From positions 1-8,519 of the forward strand of contig JAJRPT010000187.1 of NCBI GenBank assembly GCA_024280675.1: a stretch of DNA of 8,519 nucleotides. The letters are read 5' to 3'. Source of the stretch: Bacteroidota bacterium. GTDB lineage: Bacteria > Bacteroidota > Ignavibacteria > Kapaibacteriales > UBA2268. The notes under the pieces were generated by a model. It saw only the letters and a list, made by a program, of their open reading frames with translations, ran no database searches and was not told where the DNA came from. This document shows positions 1 to 6,048 of this stretch, one piece after another (the stretch's first letter is position 1; each line of letters begins with the position of its first letter). The position numbers were made by a program, and so were the translations under genes.

Positions 1-208
1 ATTGTTTTAATTCTTCCAATTCCAATTCTTTGGGCAAATTAACACATAACTCATGCCAAAAATTATAAATATCCAATTCACCACTCATAAGTCTAGCGAC
101 AAGTAGTTTTGAATCTGTAAAGTTTCCAAACATTTTCATTGAAACATTCTCAAGAGAAATTGTCCCATCAAAATCTGAGAAAATTAATATATTACTTTCT
201 TTTTTCAT
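1..208 (-). CDS. HAD-superfamily (MtnX/SerB-like, HAD-IB) phosphatase, N-terminal part; runs off the left edge
   Basis: An open frame starts at ATG 208 and stays open for 69 codons to base 1, so only the N-terminus is visible. Residues 7-17 read ILIFSDFDGTI, the HAD motif I (DxDGT). By family knowledge D12 would be the phosphorylated nucleophile and D14 the acid/base. The residues after it (ENVSMKMF, then a W-H-E helix near 51-53) resemble the cap region of HAD-IB phosphatases such as MtnX-like or phosphoserine-phosphatase-like enzymes, which are cytosolic small-molecule phosphatases. The substrate cannot be decided from this fragment. The start is supported by GAGGG 8 nt upstream and a second purine run (GGAGAA) directly before ATG. 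The gene follows fdhA by 44 nt on the same strand with no obvious terminator, so it may be co-transcribed. The HAD call is firm; the subfamily is tentative. Confidence 0.8.
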   Translation of the reverse strand, partial: MKKESNILIFSDFDGTISLENVSMKMFGNFTDSKLLVARLMSGELDIYNFWHELCVNLPKELELEELKQ

Positions 209-252
209 TTCTCCAACCCTCAAGAGAGTGTTTTTTTGAATGCTGAAATGGC

Positions 253-2976
253 TTAGATCTTTTTGTGTTTACCTTTACTCTTTCTAATTTTGACAGCTAC
301 CACTTTGTATTCTGGGCAAAGTGCTTCCGAATCTGTCTCGTTCGAGGTTACATTATTTAACATTATTTCTGGGAAATGAAATGTTGAGCTCAAAATGCCT
401 GCTTTGACTTCATCCGAAATTTTTGCTCTTATATCCACTTTCCCACGAGGTGATTCCACACAAAGCAAATCTCCATTTGAGATTAAATTGTTCTTCGCAT
501 CTTCGGGGTTTATCAATAAAACATCTTCTGGATTGATTATAATATTCCCAGTCCTGCGGGTCATCGCGCCACAATTATAATGCTCAAGTCGTCTGTTTGT
601 TGTTAAAATGAATGGGTAATCTTCTGAGTGTGAAATCAGTTCATTTGTCTCACGAAATGGATTAAATTCAAAACGCCCAAGCCCACGTGTAAAAGATTCT
701 TTGTGAAGGATTTGAGTATCAGTCCCATCTTTACTAACCGGCCACTGCTTGCCGTCCTCACCAAGATTATCCCAAGTGATGCCCGCAAAAAATGGAACAA
801 TTTGTGCGATTTCCTCGAGCATAGTTTTAGCTGAATAATCTGCTTGAGCATACCCCATTTTGTTCATCATATCGATTATAATCTGCCCATCGCCCTTTGC
901 ATTGCCAATCGGTTCAACAACTTTATTAACCCGCTGAACCCTTCGTTCACCGTTTGTAAACGTGCCGTCTTTTTCCAAGAATGAGGCGCCTGGCAGTATC
1001 ACATCTGCATATTTTGCGGTTTCTGTCATAAATAATTCTTGTACAATTAAGAGTTCTGTACTCTGCAATGCCTTGATAACGTGCTGAGTATTGGGATCGG
1101 TCTGGACAACATCTTCTCCGATAATCCAAAGTGCTTTTAGCTTGTTTTCGATTGCAGCACGAAACATCTCTGGAATTTTATAGCCCACGTGATGTGGCAT
1201 TCTCACTCCATAGAAATCTTCATATTTTGAGATTACATCTGGGTTAGTAATGTCTAAATACCCAGCCCCTTGGTGAGGCTGAACCCCCATGTCGGCAGAG
1301 CCTTGGACATTGTTCTGACCACGGAGGGGATTGACACCAACCCCTCTTCTGCCAATATTTCCAGTAAGCAAAGCAAGGTCTGCAATTTGCATCACAGCAA
1401 AAGTTCCTTGTGAGTGCTCGGTGACCCCAAGCCCGTGGAATGACATAGCATTCGCAGCCGATGCGTACAATATAGCAGCCTCTTTTGCAAGCCCTCTACT
1501 AATTCCAGAAACTTCTTCCATTTCAGTCAAATCAAGTTTGTTTAACGAATTAAAAAAAGAATCAAAGCCTTCGGTTCTTCTCTCAATAAAATTCAAATCA
1601 GCCAATTTCTCGTCAATAATATAATACATTATCATATTCAAAACGGCTACATTTGTCCCCGGGCGAAGTGGGAGATGAAGGGTGGCGTAATTCGCCATCT
1701 CAGTCCTTCGTGGGTCAATCACAATGGTCGTTTTCCCGCTCATTGCGTGTTGTTTCAGCTTTGCACCCGTGACCGGGTGGGCAACCGTTGGGTTTGCACC
1801 AATTATCAAAACACAGTCCGTATCTTGTATATCTTCGATAGAGTTGGTGGCAGCACCAGTCCCAAAAACTCTTTGCATTCCGAGTGCGGTTGGAGAGTGG
1901 CAAATTCTAGCACATCCGTCAATATTATTTGTGCCGATGACGGCTCGGATGAATTTCTGCATCAGGTAATTTTCTTCATTGGTACATCTTGCCGAAGAAA
2001 TACCCGCAATAGAGTCAGCCCCATGTTCGGCTTTTATTGCATTTAATTTACTGGCAATGAAGTCATAGGTCTCATCCCAAGATGACTCAACTAGTTCACC
2101 ATTTTTGCGAATCATTGGATTTCTGAGCCTGTCTTGGTGGTCGTAGAATTTGAACGAGTAACGACCTTTCAAACAAGTATGCCCACCGTTTGCACTTGCG
2201 TCCAGTGGTGATTGGATAGACAAAATCTTTCCACCAACTTTTGAAACATCGAGATTGCAACCAACTCCGCAATAGGTGCAAATTGTCCTAGTTATTTCTG
2301 CATTTCTAATAGATTTAGATTCAAACACATCCGAAATTGCCGATGTTGGGCAAGCTTGGGCACAAGCTCCACAGCTTACACAATCGGAATCCATAAATGA
2401 GGAATCCAAACCTTTTATGATTTTACTATCAAATCCACGACCTGCCATGCTCAAAACAAATTGCCCCTGAATCTCATCGCAAGCACGAATGCAACGATAA
2501 CAATTTATACATTTTGATAAATCGGACGTCATGTATGGGTGGCTCAAATCTTTTTGCCTGCCAAGATGATTTGCACCCACTGGATAGCGAACATCACGAA
2601 TCCCAACCCTGGCGGCAACAGTTTGAAGCTCACAATTTCCATTCACCTCACAAGTTAGGCAATCAAGAGGATGGTCGGTAAGCACCAGCTCGACTACGTT
2701 CTTCCTCAGCCTTTGTATGTTTTCGGAATCGGTGTAAATGTACATTCCCTCCGAAACAGGGGTATGACAAGATGCAAGTGTTTTTGTTTTGCCACCCTTT
2801 TTCACCGCCACATCTACCGAACAAACCCTGCACGAACCAAATGGCTTTAAGTTTGGCGTATCGCAAAGAGTTGGGATTGCATCTTTTCCATTTTGTCTTC
2901 TTGCAAATTCAATTATTGTTTCATTTTTTCCAATGTGGCAAGGTTTATCATTCAAGTATGCTATTTTTCCATTCAT
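253..2976 (-). CDS. fdhA: NAD-dependent formate dehydrogenase, catalytic alpha subunit (Mo/W-bis-MGD, NuoG-like N-terminus)
   Basis: Predicted to interconvert formate and CO2 in the cytoplasm and pass electrons to the FdhB partner. Visible order in 907 residues: an N-terminal [2Fe-2S] domain (C38, C49, C52, C70); a His-ligated [4Fe-4S] motif H102-x3-C106-x2-C109-x5-C115; two ferredoxin-type [4Fe-4S] motifs (C156/159/162/166 and C199/202/205/209); then the molybdopterin oxidoreductase core with its cluster at C233, C236, C240 and C268, followed by K270. The active site reads CARICHSPT, with C359 as metal ligand and H360 beside it. R552 (NPLRGQNN) matches the conserved catalytic arginine. The C-terminal dinucleotide-binding domain ends in the usual PEYK-VAVKI. 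Cys359 is encoded TGC, so no selenocysteine is used. Mo versus W cannot be told. The gene starts 4 nt after the fdhB stop with only a weak GAAAG ahead, suggesting translational coupling. The extreme C-terminus is unusually lysine-rich. A complex I NuoG is ruled out by the intact Cys-His-Arg site and the adjacent fdhD. Confidence 0.95.
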   Translation of the reverse strand: MNGKIAYLNDKPCHIGKNETIIEFARRQNGKDAIPTLCDTPNLKPFGSCRVCSVDVAVKKGGKTKTLASCHTPVSEGMYIYTDSENIQRLRKNVVELVLTDHPLDCLTCEVNGNCELQTVAARVGIRDVRYPVGANHLGRQKDLSHPYMTSDLSKCINCYRCIRACDEIQGQFVLSMAGRGFDSKIIKGLDSSFMDSDCVSCGACAQACPTSAISDVFESKSIRNAEITRTICTYCGVGCNLDVSKVGGKILSIQSPLDASANGGHTCLKGRYSFKFYDHQDRLRNPMIRKNGELVESSWDETYDFIASKLNAIKAEHGADSIAGISSARCTNEENYLMQKFIRAVIGTNNIDGCARICHSPTALGMQRVFGTGAATNSIEDIQDTDCVLIIGANPTVAHPVTGAKLKQHAMSGKTTIVIDPRRTEMANYATLHLPLRPGTNVAVLNMIMYYIIDEKLADLNFIERRTEGFDSFFNSLNKLDLTEMEEVSGISRGLAKEAAILYASAANAMSFHGLGVTEHSQGTFAVMQIADLALLTGNIGRRGVGVNPLRGQNNVQGSADMGVQPHQGAGYLDITNPDVISKYEDFYGVRMPHHVGYKIPEMFRAAIENKLKALWIIGEDVVQTDPNTQHVIKALQSTELLIVQELFMTETAKYADVILPGASFLEKDGTFTNGERRVQRVNKVVEPIGNAKGDGQIIIDMMNKMGYAQADYSAKTMLEEIAQIVPFFAGITWDNLGEDGKQWPVSKDGTDTQILHKESFTRGLGRFEFNPFRETNELISHSEDYPFILTTNRRLEHYNCGAMTRRTGNIIINPEDVLLINPEDAKNNLISNGDLLCVESPRGKVDIRAKISDEVKAGILSSTFHFPEIMLNNVTSNETDSEALCPEYKVVAVKIRKSKGKHKKI

Positions 2977-2980
2977 AATT

Positions 2981-4648
2981 TTATCTTTCGGAATTTGAAA
3001 AATATTGCTTTAATTCATCTGGGAAATATTCCATTGCATTGCCTATTGCAAGTGGCATCCCACCGCCGTGAGCACAGAGTGATCCAGTTTCTAGCGTATG
3101 CAATAAATCATCAAATAAATTTTTATTAATTTTATAATCTTCATTTTGTGCTTTGGCAAGCATTTCTTGTCCACGTTTTGTTCCAAGGCGGCATGGGAAA
3201 CATTTCCCGCAACTCTCCTCGGCTGCAAACTCAAAGAGATGCTCCAAATATTTTATTAATGGATAAGACTCAGGAAGCGTTACAATGGAGGCATGACCCA
3301 AAAGAAAACCGTTCTCGGCAAAAGATTCGAAATCTATTGAAAGATCACCAACTTTACTCATCGGGACAAGCCCACCAAGTGGCCCACCAATATGCAAAGC
3401 TCTCATTTCTTTTTTGAACCCACCACCAATTTCATTTACAACAAAATTCAAAGAAACACCCATCTCCACTTCATAAACTCCAGGATTTGAAAATCCCCCG
3501 TCAAGGCTTATGAGCTTGGTGCCACAAGATTTTTCGGTACCAAGAGTAGAGTAAGCCAGTCCGCCATTTTCGATGATATAATGCAAAGAAGCTAGGGTCT
3601 CGACATTATTGACGACAGTTGGTTTATTAAAAAGTCCCTGCTGAGTTGGGTATGGAGGGCGGGTTCTGACCTCTGGTCTTTGCCCCTCGATTGAGTTGAT
3701 GAGTGCGGTTTCCTCGCCACAAATATATGCACCTTGAGCTTTGATTATTTTAAACTCAAAATCAAATCCACTTCCCTTAATATTTTTGCCCAAGTAGCCT
3801 TTTTCTTTTAGTTGCGAGATGGCATCTTCAATTATTTCAACGGATTGGGGATACTCCGCTCTGATGTACAAAATCCCATGTGAAGAACCAGTTACAAGTC
3901 CTGCTGTCATCATCCCAAAAAGCACTGAATGAGGTTTCTCTTCTAATAAGTACCGGTCAGAGAATGCACCCGCATCGCCCTCATCTGCATTGCAAATAAT
4001 AAATTTTGTATCCGATTCGGTATTTTTACAGGACTCTAGTTTGAAGCCCATTGGGAAACCGGCACCGCCTCGCCCACGTATATTTGATTTTTTAATTTCA
4101 TCTAAAACTTTGCTAGAGTCATTAAAAAGTATATTTACAAAGGACTCGTAATACTTGTCAATGGATGTAAACTCTTGCATTAGGACATTAGTCCCATAGG
4201 ATTTAGCATTGTAAGTGTCGGCTTCTTGAGATGTACTCCCTCCACCAAAAATAGATTTTATCTCTTTGGATGTCTTGTTACTATAGTTTTTGCCATCGTA
4301 ATTGAATGCAGAATTTTCATGGCAACGACCAAGACAACACATTTTCCCTATTTCATTGGGCAATACATGTTTTCCAATCTCATTTTTGAGGCTCTCTTGA
4401 GTTCCTGCCAACTCGCAAGTGCTACCGCTACAGATATAGACTTTCTTGCCCTTGTTCTCTGGCTTGAGAAAATCATAAAAGCTAGTCGTACCAAAAGTAT
4501 TGGCAGGGCCAATGAGAAATTCTTCAGCCAACTTTTCTAGCTCACCACCAGATGGTGTTCCATTTTCGGTGGCAAGTTTGCCCATCTTATCAAATAAATT
4601 ATTCCTCAACCCTTTTCTTGCCGAAAGTTCACTTAGGTTTTGTGACAT
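2981..4648 (-). CDS. fdhB: NAD-dependent formate dehydrogenase beta subunit: NuoE-NuoF fusion (FMN, NADH site)
   Basis: Diaphorase partner of FdhA: it takes electrons from the alpha subunit's clusters to FMN and NAD+. Residues 1-135 form a complete NuoE-like half, with a short helical segment (AxENG...FYDFL, about 26-61) and a thioredoxin-like [2Fe-2S] domain with C73, C78, C105 and C109. Residues from about 150 are NuoF-like: the glycine-rich RGRGGAGFPMGFK (191-203), CNADEGDAGAFSDR (219-232), GAYICGEETALINSIEG (306-322), and the N3-type [4Fe-4S] ligands C480, C483, C486 and C525. At 555 residues it matches two-subunit enzymes of the Methylobacterium Fdh1B type (family knowledge). It lacks the extra C-terminal ferredoxin domains of bifurcating HylB/HydB-type subunits. 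An in-frame TAA 18 nt upstream fixes ATG 4648 as the earliest start. No Shine-Dalgarno is seen, only an A-rich leader. It starts 24 nt after the fdhD stop. Confidence 0.93.
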   Translation of the reverse strand: MSQNLSELSARKGLRNNLFDKMGKLATENGTPSGGELEKLAEEFLIGPANTFGTTSFYDFLKPENKGKKVYICSGSTCELAGTQESLKNEIGKHVLPNEIGKMCCLGRCHENSAFNYDGKNYSNKTSKEIKSIFGGGSTSQEADTYNAKSYGTNVLMQEFTSIDKYYESFVNILFNDSSKVLDEIKKSNIRGRGGAGFPMGFKLESCKNTESDTKFIICNADEGDAGAFSDRYLLEEKPHSVLFGMMTAGLVTGSSHGILYIRAEYPQSVEIIEDAISQLKEKGYLGKNIKGSGFDFEFKIIKAQGAYICGEETALINSIEGQRPEVRTRPPYPTQQGLFNKPTVVNNVETLASLHYIIENGGLAYSTLGTEKSCGTKLISLDGGFSNPGVYEVEMGVSLNFVVNEIGGGFKKEMRALHIGGPLGGLVPMSKVGDLSIDFESFAENGFLLGHASIVTLPESYPLIKYLEHLFEFAAEESCGKCFPCRLGTKRGQEMLAKAQNEDYKINKNLFDDLLHTLETGSLCAHGGGMPLAIGNAMEYFPDELKQYFSNSER

Positions 4649-4672
4649 ATCATTTTTACTTTTTTATTTTTC

Positions 4673-5464
4673 TTAAAGTTCAATTCTGTCTTGATTTGCA
4701 TAGCAAGTAGCTTTTTCTCCTCTGCAAAATCCAAGCAATGTAATTCCCAATTCTCTTGCATAAGCAAGCGACAAAGAAGATGGAGCCGAAACCGCAGCAA
4801 GAATTGGAATTTTAGCAGAAAATGCTTTTGCAATTATTTCAAAAGAAACTCTACCGCTTACAATAATGCAAAAAGCATCCCGTAGCTTTTTGTTTATTAT
4901 CAGATCTCCAATAACTTTGTCCACTGCATTGTGCCTGCCAATATCTTCGTTTATACTAAGTAAATTCCCCTCGCAATCGAATGCAGCCGAGGCGTGCGAC
5001 CCACCCGTATGCCGAAATATATATTGGTTCTTTTCCATCTGAGCAAACATTCTATACAATATAGCAATTTTTATTTTTTTATCTGTGATTAAACGATCTC
5101 CAAAAGTAGAGATGTCCTCAATCTCACGTTTTCCGCAAATTCCACAAGATGAAACAGACAAAATATTACGGCTACTGTTAATACCTTTGCAAAGCAAATC
5201 CTCTGCAATAGTTACATTTGCGGCCATTGTGATGTCATCGCTACGCTTGAAATCAATATGCAGCTTGTGCACTAAATCTCTGTAAACATCTTCGGAATAC
5301 AAAAGCCCACTTATGAGCTGCTTATCGCTTCCAGGGGTTCGCATTGTGGTTAAAAATCTAGAGCCATTTATTGAGATCTCCAGAATTTCTTCGCAAGTGA
5401 GTTTGTCGTTGGTGTGACTTTTGGAATTATTATTATATTTTATTCCATCAAATTCTAAAAACAT
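4673..5464 (-). CDS. fdhD: Formate dehydrogenase accessory sulfurtransferase FdhD
   Basis: FdhD carries sulfur from a cysteine desulfurase to the bis-MGD cofactor, supplying the sulfido ligand that formate dehydrogenases need for activity (established for E. coli FdhD). The 263-residue protein shows the family signatures: the sulfur-relay pair C107-x2-C110 (SSCGICG), GGSHASA (154-160), EDIGRHNAVDKVIG (173-186), SGRVSFEI (203-210) and SAPSSLSLAYARELG (226-240). The length is normal, with a slightly short N-terminus. The codon directly before ATG 5464 is an in-frame TAA, so this is the earliest possible start; AGGA lies 3 nt upstream. It is the first gene of the fdhD-fdhB-fdhA unit and follows a 104-nt gap holding promoter-like and inverted-repeat elements. 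Its presence beside fdhA supports reading the large subunit as a formate dehydrogenase rather than a complex I subunit. Confidence 0.95.
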   Translation of the reverse strand: MFLEFDGIKYNNNSKSHTNDKLTCEEILEISINGSRFLTTMRTPGSDKQLISGLLYSEDVYRDLVHKLHIDFKRSDDITMAANVTIAEDLLCKGINSSRNILSVSSCGICGKREIEDISTFGDRLITDKKIKIAILYRMFAQMEKNQYIFRHTGGSHASAAFDCEGNLLSINEDIGRHNAVDKVIGDLIINKKLRDAFCIIVSGRVSFEIIAKAFSAKIPILAAVSAPSSLSLAYARELGITLLGFCRGEKATCYANQDRIEL

Positions 5465-5470
5465 TTATCC

Positions 5471-5500
5471 TAAATTGAAATTAAATTAGAACTCAATTTA
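5471..5500. repeat. Perfect 8-bp inverted repeat in the fdhD leader
   Basis: TAAATTGA (5471-5478) and TCAATTTA (5493-5500) are exact reverse complements separated by 14 nt. The repeat begins 6 nt upstream of the fdhD start codon, and its proximal arm ends in the A of the AGGA ribosome-binding sequence. If transcription starts near 5504, it would occupy the first part of the leader. It could be a dimeric regulator's operator or a weak AT-rich RNA hairpin next to the ribosome-binding site. The repeat is directly visible; its function is inference. Confidence 0.45.
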
Positions 5501-5526
5501 AAAAAAAGGAATTATAATAGAATGGA

Positions 5527-5560
5527 CTTTTCTTGATCTAGTGATTATTGATAAGAAAAG
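5527..5560 (-). terminator. Weak candidate terminator hairpin after the small secreted protein gene
   Basis: CTTTTCTT (5527-5534) pairs perfectly with AAGAAAAG (5553-5560). ATC/GAT can extend the stem inward with G5535 bulged, leaving an 11-nt loop. It lies 8 nt past the TAA of the preceding gene (stop at 5571-5569). Against a classic Rho-independent terminator, the stem is AT-rich and no U run follows directly; the nearest T tract on the minus strand comes about 20 nt later (CCTTTTTTTT). It overlaps where a -35 for fdhD would fall, so it could instead be a regulatory site. Confidence 0.25.
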
Positions 5561-5568
5561 TAAAGAAT

Positions 5569-5994
5569 TCACTCAAAATATTTTTCATACTTGCCAAGGT
5601 GCTTTTTTAAATTATTAAATCCGGCCTTACAAGTCTTGAGATTTGGTGACCCTAGCTCTTCGATGAGTGAAATCAAAGGTATGATGTAATTGTGCAACTG
5701 GTCATGTGCCTTGCCGGTCATGGAGCAAGATTTGATAATAAAGTCAAACTCAGATTGTATTTTCTTTGATAATTCTTTGTAGGCTTTAGGATCTTCTTTA
5801 GCCTCAAAACCATCCATTAAGACTATCATATTTGAAATAGAACTCGTAGTTTCGGAGTTAGCAAGCCATCGTTTGCCATCGTTTAGCTCTAATTTATTAT
5901 CGGCATTGTGATGCTCTTCTTCCGAATAAACATTCGGAAATATCGAGAATGATAAAATAAGTAACAAGACAAGTAGCTTAATTCTATTTTTCAT
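5569..5994 (-). CDS. Small secreted protein of unknown function (141 aa, signal peptide)
   Basis: Not assigned to a named family. Residues 1-24 form a clear Sec signal peptide (positive MKNRIK, hydrophobic LLVLLLILSFSIF, likely cleavage after NVYS), giving an exported mature protein of about 117 residues. The mature part starts with an acidic EEEHH stretch and then looks all-helical. A conserved-looking core C90-S-M92-TG-x-A-H97-xx-L-H101-N-Y is followed by a helix, C122, and a Lys/Tyr-rich end (KKHLGKYEKYFE). The cluster of Cys, Met and two His (HxxxH) could bind a metal, and C90/C122 could form a disulfide; both are inference. There is no CxxCH heme site and no lipobox. The codon before ATG 5994 is an in-frame TAA, fixing the earliest start. 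No Shine-Dalgarno is visible. It lies 54 nt after the DUF1501 gene and 104 nt before fdhD, and no functional link to either is shown. Confidence 0.85.
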   Translation of the reverse strand: MKNRIKLLVLLLILSFSIFPNVYSEEEHHNADNKLELNDGKRWLANSETTSSISNMIVLMDGFEAKEDPKAYKELSKKIQSEFDFIIKSCSMTGKAHDQLHNYIIPLISLIEELGSPNLKTCKAGFNNLKKHLGKYEKYFE

Positions 5995-6048
5995 TTAAGT
6001 ATGGTTTGTTTTTGTGTAAAGAAACACTCAAACGAATATATGAAAATT

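Larger units (their letters stand above)
5465..5568 (-). promoter_or_regulatory. Intergenic region upstream of fdhD with candidate promoter
   Basis: This 104-nt AT-rich gap is the longest non-coding stretch in the window and the likely control region of the fdh operon. Read on the minus strand, TATAAT occurs at 5516-5511, within ATTATAAT (5511-5518), which is its own reverse complement. This puts a hypothetical transcript start near 5505-5503, about 40 nt ahead of the fdhD ATG. No convincing TTGACA-like -35 lies at 16-18 nt spacing, and no clear Bacteroidota TAnnTTTG/TTTG pair was found. The promoter call therefore rests on the -10 match and on position alone. AT-rich DNA makes chance TATAAT matches common. 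Confidence 0.35.

Noticed and set aside
1900..1902. Possible selenocysteine at the FdhA active site
   Set aside because: The codon reads TGC on the minus strand, so the ligand is ordinary cysteine and no UGA/SECIS is involved.
1675..2046. Open frame of 123 codons on the plus strand
   Set aside because: It lies antisense inside the motif-rich core of fdhA, has no recognisable domain and no ribosome-binding site; it is a shadow of the real gene.
4226..4540. Open frame of 104 codons on the plus strand
   Set aside because: It is antisense to the NuoE half of fdhB, whose cysteine motifs are intact; no family resemblance was seen.
253..4648. Complex I subunits NuoG and NuoEF
   Set aside because: The large subunit keeps the formate dehydrogenase Cys359-His360 pair and Arg552, fdhD is the adjacent gene, and no other nuo genes are present.
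2981..4648. Electron-bifurcating HylB/HydB-type subunit
   Set aside because: The protein ends shortly after the N3-type [4Fe-4S] motif and lacks the extra C-terminal ferredoxin clusters; NuoE is fused rather than separate.
5471..5500. FNR/CRP-type box
   Set aside because: The TTGA and TCAA half sites are separated by 14 nt rather than the 6 nt expected for such sites, so I list it only as an unassigned inverted repeat.
5513..5518. TATAAT on the plus strand as a divergent promoter
   Set aside because: The match arises only because ATTATAAT is its own reverse complement, and no plus-strand gene follows.
6004..6033. Hairpin GTTTG...GTGT/ACAC...CAAAC downstream of the DUF1501 gene as a terminator
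   Set aside because: The stem is short and interrupted by an unequal internal loop, and no U run follows on the minus strand; it may be chance.
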